Shown here: positions 1-11,969 of the stretch, piece by piece | Layout of the letters: each line of letters starts with the position of its first letter | How positions within the stretch are numbered: position 1 is the stretch's first letter | Origin: Sepioteuthis lessoniana | Taxonomy: Eukaryota; Mollusca; Cephalopoda; Myopsida; Loliginidae | Assembly: GCA_963585895.1 (NCBI GenBank) | Contig: OY757912.1 | Location: forward strand, 80,294,154-80,358,153 | Length of the DNA: 64,000 nucleotides | Direction of reading: 5' to 3' | Made by a program: the position numbers and the translations under genes | The notes under the pieces: generated by a model | The model's database searches: none | The model's input: only the letters and a program-made list of their open reading frames with translations | What the model was told of the DNA's origin: nothing

Positions 1-149
1 ACCTCTAGTTTTTTTGATATGCATAGTGTGCATTTTGTGCATATACGGTACATAAAGGCGTATATGAATTCAGGGTTAATTCTAATATTGTAAGACTTAT
101 GGCTTATTTTTTAGTTATTATGCACTAAATATAAATGATAGCATTACAT

Positions 150-175
150 TATATATATATATATATATATATATA
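150..175. repeat. TA microsatellite
   Basis: Uninterrupted TA dinucleotides of about 26 bases. Confidence 0.95.
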
Positions 176-381
176 GTTATATATCAAGACGGATTTTGAC
201 AGTTAAGGCAGCAGGTCTCAATCCACACTCTGGCAGTCATTGGAAGAGGTTGTCTCGCAGGCGGTGCAGGAGGTTGGTGTCCCTCAACTATCATGTTACA
301 CATCTTTTGGGTTACTAACTATTAGTATTACATTTTCAAATGCACATTTAGTTTTACTTTGTTATATTTTCAGATTCTCCA

Positions 382-2011
382 ATGGCTTCAAGCACGTCAA
401 AATGTCGAGGATGCCTCAACAAGGCCAATTCTTTCTGCTACGTGTGTGGGGACTTCACAACAGTTGCACAGCGTCGAACCATCACTTCCCTTCTCAGAAC
501 CACCTACTTTCACTATTTTGACTGTAAAATTGGTGATCAGGACAAGTCTTGGGCTCCACACATCTGTTGTAAACCCTGCTACAATGGACTAACTGCATGG
601 TTTAATGGCAAGAAAGTGGCTTTTGACTTTGCAGTCCCGATGGTTTGGAGAGAGCTGCGAAACCATGCAGATGATTGTTATTTTTGTTTAACTAATATAA
701 CTGGTTTCAATGCATCTTCTAGGAAAAAGATCAAATATCCCAATCTTCGATCTGCTATGAGACCCGTTCTTCAAGGGAGGATTCTGTCGAGTCAATATCT
801 TTGGAAGATATTGAGTCTACATATTCAGGAAAAAGTGGCAATGAGCCACACTGGATCACGCAAGAAGACCTGAATGATCTTGCTCGTGATTTGTATCTGT
901 CAAAACAGCAGTCAGAGCTCTTGGCTTCTCGGCTTAAACAGTGGAACCTAGTCCTGGAAGATGTAAGGATCACCAGTTTCAGGAATTGGAACAAAGACCT
1001 TGCTTCCTTTTTCTACATGGAAAACAAGTTGTGCTACTGCACAAACATACCTGGCTTGTTTACGTCCCTTGGTTTGCCACATAATCCTTCAGACTGGTGT
1101 CTTTTCATAGACTCTTCCAAGCGAAATCTTAAGGGTGTTCTTCTGCACAACGGGAATAAATATCCCAGCATTCCCATTGCACACTCTGTCCATCTAAAGG
1201 AGTCCTATGACAATATGAAGCTTCTTTTAGAAGCTATTAAGTACAGCGAGTACCAATGGAGTCTGTGTGGGGACTTCAAGGTCATTGGTCTTCTTATGGG
1301 TATGCAAGCGGGCTTTACAAAGTACTGTTGCTTTCTCTGTCTCTGGGATAGTCAAGCTGTATCCTAGCATTACAAGCAGAAAGACTGGGAGTCTAGAAGT
1401 ACTTTTGTTCCTGGCGAACACAGCCTCAAGGAGAATCCTCTGGTGGACATGAATAAGGTGCTTCTTCCTCCTCCTCACATCAAGCTTGGTTTTATGAAGA
1501 ATTTCGTGAAGGCATTGCACAAAAATGGTGCTGCCTTCCAACACTTGTCTACTGTGTTCCCAGGTCTTAGTGCTGCTAAGCTCAAAGAGGGCATCTTTCT
1601 CAGACCTCAGATCTGAGAAGTGCTGAAGGATACTGATTTTGAGGAGCTTCTTAACTTAAAGGAACTGAGAGCATGGGAAGCATTCAAGTCAATCTATAGT
1701 GGCTTCCTTGGTAACACACGCGTACCAGATTACCAAGCCTGTATTGAGAAGTTGCTAAAGTCTTACGTGGATATGGGGTGCCGAATGTCACTCAAGATTA
1801 ATTTTTCTATTCCCACCTCAACTTCTTCCTGCCAAACCTTGGAGCAGTGAGTGATGAGCATGGAGAAAGATTCCACCAAGAAATTACTAAGATGGAGAGC
1901 AACTATCAAGGCAAATGGAACCCCGGCATGATGGGAGACTTCTGCTGGATGCTCTTGCGTGACATCCCGGAGGCAAAATACACCAGATCTTCTAAGAAAA
2001 CACACTTTTGA
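382..2011 (+). pseudogene. Decayed member of a multicopy zinc-binding ORF family
   Basis: The reading MASSTSKCRGCLNKANSFCY opens a protein with paired cysteines (CRGC, CYVC, HICCKPC, CYFC) that look zinc-binding. Middle parts include SIPIAHSVHLKESYDNMKLL and CFLCLWDS; the end holds HIKLGFMKNFVKAL, DEHGERFHQEI and GKWNPGMMGDFCW. I recognise these as blocks of a large uncharacterised family that occurs in many copies in octopus, arthropod and cnidarian genomes; its function is not known to me and a transposon origin is likely. This copy is broken: a frameshift near 750-770, an in-frame TAG at 1365 and TGA at 1614, and a second frameshift near 1805-1818. The end is a TGA at 2009-2011. The ATG follows a TTATATTTTCAG that could be a splice acceptor. 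Confidence 0.7.
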
Positions 2012-3270
2012 CTGTCTGTGGTACTATGAATTGTATAATTGTGTCATCCAAGTATATTGATTCAATCAGTGTTCTTTATCTATCCTTTTTTATCTGTTAT
2101 AAGCAGCTGCAACTCTTGAAATATGCACATATATTCTCTGTTTATACTAAAATGAGCCAGAAAACTAGAGGTGATAGAGCAAAACTATTTATACATTTGA
2201 ATTCAGCACACCCAAATTAACAAAAAACACCTATCCCCATTCTTGCCTTAGACCAAAAATTTATTTTTGTAAACCAGTGTAATTGAAGTGGACCCACTCA
2301 AAATGTTACAGAAGAATGAAACGTTAACCACTGAACTGTTATTCCACATTTCCACCAAATTTGAAAATAAAATATTCAGGAAAGTTGATAAATGAATATT
2401 GCACATGTTGAATAAAAATAAAATTTGCTATTACAAATATGTGCAAAGAAAAAATAAATCCATTTTTGGATGATATCAGGAAAAATAGATTGTATATGAT
2501 AACAGATGATGTTCCACACAGTGGCTAGTCTTAACTGAAACACTAAAACAAAACGGTTCCCCCAAATCAAAATTGCATCAAAAGAAGATTAAGGTCATTG
2601 TTTGTTCATTGACAAGTGGAATTCAATAAAATTTCTTGAATCCTGGCAAAAACCATCACAGTAGAGAATTATTGCTATGAAATCAACCAAATACTCCAAG
2701 TGGTCAATTAAAAACAACCATCTCTTTTCCATGATAATGATTGACAGCATGTCTTGCAAAATGACTGAGTAGAAACTGAATGAACTGAGCTATGAAATTC
2801 TACTTTACCTCTCTATCCAATCAACTATAATTTTTTCAAGCATCTTGACAACTTCCTGCAAGGGAAGGTCTTTAACAACCAAACAGCAGCTTAAAGTGTT
2901 TGAAGAATTTGTCAGGTCAGTTCTAGGACTCCAGAATTCTATACTAAAAAAATAAACAAACTCATTCATTGTTGATAAGAAAGTGAAGTTTTTAATGGTT
3001 CCTATTTCAATTCAGAAATTTTATTCCAAACTGAGATATACCAGTCTTAAAGCTCTAAAGCAAAAATCAACTATTTTTCCCCAAATTAATAGTGATGATA
3101 ATAATCAAATAAACCTATCAAAAATAAATAAACAAAATAAACAAAAATAAAATAAACAAAACCTCTATCTTTATTATTTTGATACCACATAATTTAACCA
3201 AACATGAATTTCTTCATTATGAATCATTTCTTTATCAGAAAAGCAAGGACATCTACTCTCTACTCATATC
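2012..3270. other. Unclassified AT-rich stretch
   Basis: No coding frame, tRNA or repeat recognised. A short A-rich simple repeat of AAATAAACAAAA type sits near 3120-3160. Confidence 0.5.
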
Positions 3271-4260
3271 AACTAAGAAAAAAAAATTTTTAAATCCTTT
3301 CCTCTTTTTGATAGAGGCATGTCCTCTATGTACTCATTGTACCTTGAGGGTAGTTTTATTTTACATTTTTTGTTAGTTCTACCTCTCTCCTCTTCTTGAG
3401 GATTGTCTGGATCTGATGTTGGAGGTTGTAGAGGGGACTGGTAAGTGAGTGACTGTTTCACAGTCTCTTGGTTCAGTAAAGAAAGTTCTTGAGGTGTAGA
3501 GACCTCTGTGGGTCTGTCCAAATGCCAATATGTTCAGGTAGTTTGGGCAGTACACAAGGGCATGTCTTGATATCTGGAGGTAAGTTGAATTTTTGTTGTG
3601 TTTGATATCACTGATGTGCCCATAGATGGGTCAATTGGCATTATATTTGCCATCACAGATAAATTTGTAGTTACCTCCTTATACATCTGTCACAGTATAA
3701 TGTGTTTGTCCAAATAGAGACTGGTACTTATTTTGTTTCTGGGTTCATTTTACCAATACTCTGTCTATCTGGATTATCTGTGAGTAATTACAGCATAGGA
3801 AAGAATTTGTTTTGGTGTCACTGATGGCTTTCCTAAGCTTGTTCTGTCATTTGGCTTTTTGGATGATCTGTAATGTTGGCCGTGCAGGGAGTTTTGAGCA
3901 GGATCTGCTCCAGTGTAAGATCAGATGAGAAGTTAAGCAATAGTCTGAGAGAAGCTTGTTGATCACTTATTAGACAGGCCTGTTCTTATCAATGGTCATC
4001 TGAAAAGCCATTTTTAAAGGTTTCCTGAAGCACTCAGATTCATTTCCTTAAACATGGAATGAATAGGTTGCCTTTATCCCCATACTCCTTTGCCTAAACT
4101 AGTTCAGAAATACTAGTCTGTTGAATGGGGGTCCATTGTTGCACTTGTGGCATTCTGGAGGGTCAAAATTTGTATTAATCTCCTCCAGGGCAGAGAGGAC
4201 ATGTTTTAAGTTCACCTATTGAGGCAACTTCATATCACATCTCCCATGTGTAGAATAACA
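3270..4260 (-). pseudogene. Decayed Ty3/gypsy integrase 3' part
   Basis: Read on the minus strand from about 4220, the peptide FDPPECHKCNNGPPFN resembles the integrase core around its second Asp (DNGPPF in the family). It is followed, with stops and shifts, by a PLKMAFQ-like helix and by a C-terminal linker ending in a readable open frame at 3521-3273 with LPSRYNEYI, a phrase common near the end of gypsy polyproteins. The element is riddled with stops and has no LTR that I can pair, so it is a relic. The family call rests on short motifs only. Confidence 0.5.
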
Positions 4261-5035
4261 ATAACACATACCTCCGTAAAGCTTCCAGCTGGCAGACAAA
4301 AAAAAAGCAGGTCATAGCTCAGTGCAGTCATCCTTACAATGCTAAACTGAAGCTGGTTTATGAAATAAAATACCTTCACTTACTTACAAGCAGCCAATCA
4401 TGGTCTATGCAATGGAATAGCCAATTTGTGTGCAATGGGAAGCCCCAAGACACCATAAATAGCTCCCGTTCCTCAATCGGTAATTGAGTTTCCTGTCATC
4501 GCAACTAACTGCCCTACGCAACCCGACAAATCCTACACCATGCCTCAATGAACCTGGAGAAAGCATGGTAAACATTAACCTTGTTGGCGCTGAGATCAAA
4601 TATGGTCAACAGTGTTTTCCTGGCAATAGACATGGCAGTCATTTGTAGAATCTCATCCTTGTCACCAGTTGTTGAAACAATAAAAGAAATCCATGTATCT
4701 TGTTTAAAACAGCTTTATCATTTTCAGTTACAGAAATGATATAAGAAATCTGCGTACCTTGTTTGAAATATTTCAACACACATACACAGAGCACTGTAAA
4801 GGTTACTGATAAAAAATAGAAGATGCCTATTTAAATAAATCTGTTTTTTCTATATTGAATTAATAAAAAAATTAAAATAATAATATTTTATCAATATTTT
4901 TAATAGTCTGTGGCTACTAAGAATCTGTAAGCAAAATTAAGTTGGCATCATGAATCCAAAAGCTATTTTATCTTTGACAATCCTGGTATATTTTGCTAAC
5001 AGGTTAGATAAAATGAAGTTTGGTTCTTGCATATC
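4261..5035. other. Unclassified, includes a GC-richer block
   Basis: The part at 4310-4600 is richer in GC than its surroundings and may be a repeat, but I see no second copy in the window. The rest is AT-rich and featureless. Confidence 0.4.
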
Positions 5036-5275
5036 TAATTGTTATATACTGTACCTATGAACATTAATGAGTATGTTCCAATCCTCATAAATACGTTGGA
5101 CACTATCATAAGATGGGGTAATATGCCAGGTAGTTCACCAGTCAACAATGGGTTACCTTTTTCATGCTGCTGGTGAGTATTGTATTTTGTTAATGCTATA
5201 AAGGTTTCCATTTCATTTCTTACCTCTGTTTTGGTTATTACTCATTCAGTAACCTTTTGTTAGGTTACAAAAGAA
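5036..5275 (+). repeat. Dispersed repeat, copy 1 (pair with 49311-49545)
   Basis: About 240 bases match 49311-49545 in the same orientation, including ATGAACATTAATG, TCCTCATAAATAC.TTGGACA and TTTTGGTTATTACTCATTCA. There is no coding content. It directly precedes an RTE LINE tail. Confidence 0.8.
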
Positions 5276-5630
5276 GGTAGACGGCAATTACACAAGAATG
5301 TTCCGAGCAATATTGAACAAGTCCTGGCGGCAATACCCCACAAGGCACCAACTATACGGCCACCTGTCTCCCATCACGAAAACTATCTAAGTTAGATGAA
5401 CCAAACATGCAGGACACTGCTGGAGAAGCAAGGATGAGCTCATAAGTGATGTACTCCTATGGACCCCTACATATGGCCGAGCAAAAGCAGGACGACCAGC
5501 TCGAACATACATACAGCAGCTATATGAAGATACGGGATGTAGCCCTGAAGACCTGCCAGAGGCAATGAACGATAGTGAGAAGTGGCGAGAGAGGATCAGG
5601 AATATCTGTGCTAGTGGCACAACATGATGA
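5276..5630 (+). mobile_element. 5'-truncated RTE-type LINE tail
   Basis: The plus-strand frame reads KSWRQYPTRHQLYGHLSP, HAGHCWRSKDELISDVLLW, GRAKAGRPARTYIQQLYED and TGCSPEDLPEAMND, the C-terminal end of RTE-clade reverse transcriptase proteins that is very common in cephalopod gene models. This is the best preserved of four copies in the window (others at 20.5, 41.2 and 53.4-54.6 kb). Only the last ~115 codons remain. It ends in a GATGATGATGATGAG simple repeat. Confidence 0.8.
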
Positions 5631-6240
5631 TGATGATGAGTTTACCCATGTCATCAAAAAATGACATCAATATTTAAGTAATTTTGTAATTACATTGCAC
5701 TTATAAAATATCATAAACTTTACATTGATTTGTGCATTCTTCTTTATATTCATTATTTTCTAAATATTAAACTAAAGATTAAATTTAGTAAAGATAACAA
5801 TTGATCGTATACTTTGTTCCCTTGCTATAAATGACAACAATTTTAATAATAATCATAATATTGATAATGATATTTAGACATAGCTTGCTTTTAAAGCTTA
5901 TTTATCTAAAGAGTCAATCACAGTTTAAGACTACATCCTTGAACATAATATGCTCATCCAAAAATTTTCCACTAAAAAGGACAGAGTGAAGTGGACATGA
6001 TATAAGTGCAAAAAAATTGCTTTCCATCAAGAGAAAAACCTTTTTCAATTGTCATTGTTTGAATTGATGCAGGTTATGTTTAACTTTATAAGCAAAGTAC
6101 TGTTGACTTGTTCTATGGCACTAGTAGGAATAACAAACAAAATATCCATTGTCACGTGGTCTCCCATTAAGAGAAGAGAAATAAGATTACTACTATTCCT
6201 CCATATTTGAATTAACAGTAGCAAGCCGTCAAAGAATGAC
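5631..6240. other. Unclassified AT-rich stretch
   Basis: No gene or repeat recognised. Confidence 0.5.
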
Positions 6241-7262
6241 CATTCAGAGAGATAATGCAGGTCAAAGTAAAGAATGTGGGTCAGAGTGGAGGCCGACAGG
6301 TGTTTGCACTTAGTGACCAGGGGAAGGAAGAAGATGGAAGCCAAATGATTGGCTAGAAGCCTAAGGCGGAAGTGGGAGCTCCTTCCGTCAGCGGGAATAG
6401 GGAATAAGAAAATCAGTTTTTGGAACAGACGTCATCGGGAACAGATGGGGCGAGGCCCATGCCAAGACTCCGGGTAAAGAAAGACGGAAAGTATCTTGGA
6501 CAAGAGGAGAAGGAGCCATACCTTCAAGCCAGAACTAAAAATAACAAAGTCCGTTAGCCCGTAAAAGAGTAAATATTCTCCATAGGAATCCATCGGAAAA
6601 AGATAAGTAAAGTATAAGACTGTTTCCCCCTATATCCAATTATATATACTCCCTCTCTCTCTCTCTCAATTTGAAGAAAGACAAAAGAGAAAAGAAAAGA
6701 AGAAAGACATTTATGTTTATGTACTCTCCGTTAATAATATAGCTGACACGTTGAATATATGTACCCGCGTGTATAGTAAAAAGATTGATATATTTTAATG
6801 TTCCCACATGTTGAAGTTGTTCATTTGTATCGTCTGCTACCAAATTGTTTCATGCTATCAAAAGTTGCTATTCAATGTTTCTTTTTCAGCTTCTATTCGC
6901 CTTATGTTATTCTCGCTTAAATTGTCCTATATAAATTCCTTTAAAAATATTACACAGGAAACTGGAGTTGTCGACTACTATAATTAATATTATTACATCT
7001 AAACCTAGAGGTCCATATCTTCCATTGTTCTAGGGGAGGAATAACTAGTGGCCTTGGTGGGTGTGTGTATAGTGTGAAATTTGGAAACCCCTTGCCAACG
7101 GCGGTCAGTCTAGCCATAAATTAACCCCCACATAATATGCCAGTTCCTACATGCCCGAGAAAGGACTCTGAACAAGGACTTATTCTACGAGGGATCAAGT
7201 GCCAGGCCGCCCCATCCTCACACGTGCAAAAAAATAAACCCCTGTTTGGTGACAACAATATT
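6241..7262. other. GC-richer, LTR-like sequence
   Basis: Two GC-richer blocks (about 6290-6600 and 7010-7250) flank an AT-rich centre with a CT microsatellite at 6650-6668. The second block ends AAAAAAATAAACCCCTGTTTGG followed by TGACAACAA, which resembles an LTR 3' end with a polyadenylation signal. No partner LTR, internal coding region or target duplication was found, so this is only a suggestion of an old LTR remnant. Confidence 0.3.
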
Positions 7263-8461
7263 TAAATGCACCAGTTCCCATACGCGTTTAAATGGTTGCT
7301 CATCCGGGGATCTTTTATTTTAATTTGCCGTCACACCATACATAGTATGAGTATTGCTGAGATATTTCTACTGCTAAAATGCAGAAAGACAGCAAGGCAG
7401 CCCAGGACAAGAAATTCAAGTAGACTAGTCTCTTATTCAAGAGAAAAATATCAACAGAGGGGGAAAGTGGTTCTGGGTAACTGGTTTTTACAACAATACT
7501 ACCAAACAAGGCTATCTGCAGGAAATACCCAACAATGGAAAATATAACTCTAGGCTCTATTTACCTACTAATGGCAAAGTTATTATAACCTCTCTCATTT
7601 GAGATACAGCCAGCAAACAGTGAACCATTTCTAGAATTTCTTAGATCCTGACACAGGTGTTTGCACCAATAATGTGGGAGCCTAATGGTCCCAAATTAAA
7701 AGATGAATCAAATATAAATGTGAAACTGTAGGAGAGATGAAGTGGTCCTACATCAACAAATTGATGCACAGAGAGACATATTTGATGAATTGTAACATGC
7801 CAACTTAAAACTTTGATTTCTTCCTGAAGCATGTAGCTGAACTGTATCCTCAATAATACTTTTTGCATCTTGTTTTTCTTTTGGGGGAAAAAAAAAGAAA
7901 TTTTCATACCAACACAGCATTTTCTTTTCTTTATTTTTCCTCTTATAATTTACTTTATTTTAAAAAAAAAAACCCATTTCATGGTACATATTGAAAAGAT
8001 GGTACCTTTTTTCTTTTTTTTTAATTCAGACAAACAGGTAAGTAAGTGGAAGGGATCATATTTTTACAAGGTACACACTGCTTGATTAACACTGACAACA
8101 AAAATGGCCAAGGGATGTCCTGTTTGACATAAATGTAGCAAACTGATACCCTCTCTCTAAAAATGAAATGGGCAACTTTTCCCAAAACTTTTGTTTATAA
8201 ATATGAGAGTTTGGTTCTTAATGTTATTCCAAAGAAAATTTTGCAGAACAATCCATAAAAAATTTTTTTAAGGGGGCAAGTACCAATGACACACATTCAC
8301 CATTAATAATAATGGCATTATTAATACTATCCATCTGTACCTTTTGTTTCAATAGCAGTTACAAGTATTGCAATTCTAACAGTTTTGAAGAATTACATTA
8401 AACCTAGCCTTAAAACTGTTAAAGCTGCTTGAAGAATTCAGAAAATATAAAGAAATTAAAC
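7263..8461. other. Unclassified stretch left of the gypsy element
   Basis: No coding region supported; open frames here have no recognisable domains and lie in AT-rich sequence with poly-A/T runs. Confidence 0.5.
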
Positions 8462-8715
8462 TGTTGTATCGTGGTAAGGAAAAGATACACAGTGAAATAG
8501 AGTTAATTATTTATTAACTCAAGTAGTAAAGTCAGACTAGTATTATAAGTCTCACGCTGTTGGTGTTATGCTTGAAGTTGGTCATACTACTGACTGACAT
8601 CCTTCAGAGCTATCTCTATGCTTCTCTTTCTGCTTCTGCTTCTCCATGCTTAAGAGACACAGCGTCTTTTATACTTCCACAATACCCGAAGTCACATGGT
8701 ACAAGCCACTATACA
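8462..8715 (-). repeat. Downstream (3') LTR of the gypsy element
   Basis: About 254 bases, TG...CA on either strand, matching the LTR at 13519-13766 with scattered substitutions and small indels (one CTTCTG unit extra here). The divergence suggests an old insertion. Confidence 0.9.
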
Positions 8716-8989
8716 TCATCTCCCCACCAAAAATTTTTAATATGTCCATAGGACATCATATTTTTGTCTTTTGGGATTTATTTCCATAGTTCCTGTCAGA
8801 GTACATTTTCGTTTGCTTGTATGATATTGTATTGGTGAAGGCCTAGGTACTTCAAACATGTCATAAATGACAAACATGGATTCTTCCACTTGTTCCTTTG
8901 TATTTGGGGTATAACTTCTTTTTTATTTGGTTAATATATCTGCAAACCTTCCATCTTGGATGTTTTATTATGTACATTTTATTACCAAT

Positions 8990-9877
8990 TCGTTATTCAA
9001 TAATGACCTCTAACCACGATGCTTTATCTAAATGATAATTTAGAAAATAAATTTTTTCCCTTGGATTATAAGTCTTATTAGAGGAATTGACTTTTTCTTT
9101 ATTTCCTTTTTTTGATGGAATCAATTTATTGAATATTGATCGAATTTTCCTAGCAAACATAAGTTCTGCTGGAGACATGTTTGTGTTAGTATTTGGATTA
9201 GGTGTTATTCAATAAATGGATAGAAATTCTTGTAATTCCTTATTTTCTGTTTCGATCCCATTTGCCTTTTTAATTGCTCTTTTAAATACATTGATAAATC
9301 TTTCCACCCGTCCATTTGATCTTGGATGGTAAGGTGCCAATTTTAGGTGATTTATCAAGAGCAATTTACAGAAATTTTCAAATTCTTTTGATGTAAATGG
9401 TATGCTATTGTCAGATACAATGGTTTCTGGCAATTCGAATCTTGAAAACAGTTCCTGTAACACCTTTATTGTGGTTTTTGTCATAGGTGTTTTGTATTTG
9501 AAAACTTCTGGCCATTTTGTAAAGCTGACTTGTATGACAAAAAAGTATGTTCTTTTTATCAGACCAGCATAGTCAATATGCAGATGAGACCACGGTTTGT
9601 CTGTCTTAGGCCATTGATTGAATTTTATAGGAGGTGCTTTTGCTACCAATGCGCAGCTTTTGCACACTTTCACCTTGTTCTCAATGTTTTTATCCCTACT
9701 TGGCCAGTATACATAACTTTGCATGAGAGCCTTCATTCTACTCATTCCTGAGTGCTCGGTATGGAAATCTTTCAAAATTTTCTTTGTTAAAACTGCGGGT
9801 ATGACCACCCATTCTCCATACATCAATATGTTATTGCACTTTGAAAATATATTATCAGTTTTAACTTTCTGGTTCAT
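8990..9877 (-). pseudogene. Gypsy integrase
   Basis: The longest open piece of the element (9877-9209, 222 codons). It has an HHCC zinc domain (FHTEHSGMSRM ... CKSCAL), then the catalytic core with HIDYAG, ETIVSDNSIPFTS and GRVERFINV supplying the D, D and E residues at the usual spacing. A stop at 9209 separates it from the C-terminal part (MSPAELMFARKIRS, 9178-8993). The core residues are kept, but the protein is truncated and the linked domains are broken. Confidence 0.88.
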
Positions 9878-9946
9878 TAGTTCTTTTTTGGTTTGATTAA
9901 TGAACTTATCAAATTTTGTCTTAAATTTTATCTCTTCTAGTGTAAC

Positions 9947-10571
9947 TCATAATTCTTTAACTATATTGAATAAAACGTATTTTACATCCATTTCTGACTT
10001 TAATGAAGCAATGACGGTCTCTTCAAGCAGTTCTGTATTTTTTGGTATTAATCTGGATAATCCATCCACATGTATGATCTCTTTTGACAGTAAGATTTCC
10101 ATTTTAAATGAATGATTTAACAGCATCGTAGCCCATTTTGGTAAATGGTTCGCAGTGAGTGTTGGTATTCCTTTTTTAGAACCAAATATTGCTAACAATG
10201 GACGATGATCCATTTGTAATATAAATTTTCTAATGTGTACATATTTATGAAATTTCTTGATTGCAAATATGATAGCTAAACCTTCCTTTTCTATCTGTAA
10301 ATAGTTCATTTCTGCTGGTAGTAGCGCCCTTGATGCATGTTGGATCAGTTTTAATTTGCCATCTTTTTCGTGAAGTATAACTGCCCCTAAGCCAAGAATT
10401 GCTTGCGTCGCTGGCAACATATATCTGCTTATTAGGGTTGTAATGTGTCAAAGCTAAGTTTAATGTTAGCGCAGTTTTTAATTTCTCGAATGCTTTTTTA
10501 CATTCATCCGTCCGATTCCATTTTACGTCCTTTATGAGTAAATGATTCAACGGAGCTCTTAGTATATGCAT
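9947..10571 (-). pseudogene. Gypsy RNase H domain
   Basis: Two overlapping minus-strand frames carry the RT-RNase H connection and RNase H: KKAFEKLKTALT, YNPNKQIYVASDASN (first catalytic Asp), then, after a frameshift near 10400, LGLGAVILHEKDGKLKLIQ, ASRALLPAEMNYLQIEKEGL and KFILQMDHRPLLAIF. These are the Ty3/gypsy RNase H signatures (DAS, Y..IE.E.LAI, DH.PL). Confidence 0.85.
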
Positions 10572-10689
10572 ATTTGGTATAAAGCTATTGTACTAATTAG
10601 CCAAACCCCAAAAATTATTGTAGTGCTGCAACATTAGTCAGTGCAGGCATGTATTTTATCACATCCGCTCAATTAGGATCAGGAGTTCT

Positions 10690-11480
10690 GCCATTCTCAT
10701 CAATTACTTGACCCAGATATTTGATTTTTGATAGAAAAAATTCACATTTTTCCATGCTTAATTTCTTTTATTTTTTTAAACACTTCAGTTACGTGTTTTG
10801 CATGATCTTCTTGATTTTTGCTTTTTATTAGAATATCATCTAAAATTCACATTTTTTGCATGATCTTCTTGATTTTTGCTTTTTATTAGAATATCATCTA
10901 AAATTCACATTTTTCCATGCTTAATTTCTTTTATTTTTTTAAACACTTCAGTTACGTGTTTTGCATGATCTTCTTGATTTTTGCTTTTTATTAGAATATC
11001 ATCTAAATAAGATGTTATGAAGTCCAGATCTGCTAACATTGTATCCATTATTTTTAGAAAAAAAAAAAGCTAACTTTTTTCCATATTGAAGTCTAGTAAT
11101 TTTGGAAAGACCTCTATGTGTGTTAATAATGTTTTTTTCCACTGGTATTTGTAGATAACCTTCTGACAAATCTAACTTAGAAAATATGTGCCCGCCATTT
11201 AAATTTGCAAAAATTTCTTCCGCTGTTGAAAGAGGATAATTATTTCTTTTAGACAATCATTAATTCCAGTTGAATAATCTGCACAGATACTAATTTTATT
11301 ATTTTTTTCTTCACATATACAACTAGAGCTGCCCACAGGCTGTAGTCAATTTTTCTATTACACCCAGTTTATCTAGTCTTTCTAATTCTTTATCAATAAT
11401 TTCAACCGACGCATAGGGTACTGGTCTTTTTGAATGAAAAACTAGCATAACATTTTCTTTTACTTCGAATTTTGCCTTGA
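10690..11480 (-). pseudogene. Gypsy reverse transcriptase domain, broken and partly duplicated
   Basis: Recognisable RT blocks: NNYPLSTAEEIF, then FSKLDLSEGYLQIPV (the palm motif with the first catalytic Asp), INTHRGL, and SYLDDILIKSKNQED (the YLDD catalytic motif, around 11000). Stops and frameshifts separate the blocks, and the stretch downstream of YLDD is repeated two and a half times (see the tandem duplication). Confidence 0.85.
10737..11007. repeat. Tandem duplication inside the RT domain
   Basis: A ~105-base unit (from AAATTCACATTTTTCC to TAGAATATCATCTAAA) occurs at about 10737-10844 and 10903-11007, with a shorter ~60-base copy between them that lacks the unit's middle. The copies are almost identical, so the duplication is much younger than the decay of the element. 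Confidence 0.9.
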
Positions 11481-11559
11481 CTTTAGAACAAAATCCAAGT
11501 CCTTCTGAAAATATTTCTTGAAATTTTATTTTTAGTTCTTTTTCAGTTTATCTGAACTT

Positions 11560-11960
11560 GTCATAATACCATCTATTTTATTGCAGAAAGTATTTATTGG
11601 GACGTTAAATAGATCGAATTCTTACATCCATTCTGTTCCAAATAAATTTTGGGCATTTTGCATGACAAATGCTTTTGATTTTCTTTCTTTTCCATTAAAG
11701 AAAACATTTATGAAGGTTTCTCCCATAAATTTTAATTTTTCTCCGGTAACACCTCTTGCTATTTTTTTCGAGTTACTCAAGGTTGGACATTTTATTTTTT
11801 TCCAAGTTTCAGCATTAATTATAGTTAAATCAGACCTAGTGTCTATCTGAAATTTTATTTTTTTATTGTTGGGACAAATATTTATATATTTTCTTTGTAA
11901 TTTTTCAGTTGTTGCTTGTTCGGTAGTGAACAGTACCTGTTTTTTCTTTTTTGAAAAATT
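11560..11960 (-). pseudogene. Gypsy aspartic protease domain with altered active site
   Basis: Reading the minus strand gives KIKFQIDTRSDLTIINAETW near 11800-11860. This is the retropepsin active-site region, where the family has D-T/S-G; here the Gly codon has become AGG (Arg), which should abolish catalysis. Downstream text (TGEKLKFMGE, KAFVMQNAQNLFG) fits the rest of a gypsy protease. Confidence 0.75.
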
Positions 11961-11969
11961 TCCCCCTCC

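Noticed and set aside
3120..3165. Regular AAATAAACAAAA text as a possible CRISPR-like or regulatory array
   Set aside because: A short A-rich simple repeat in a eukaryotic genome; no spacers.
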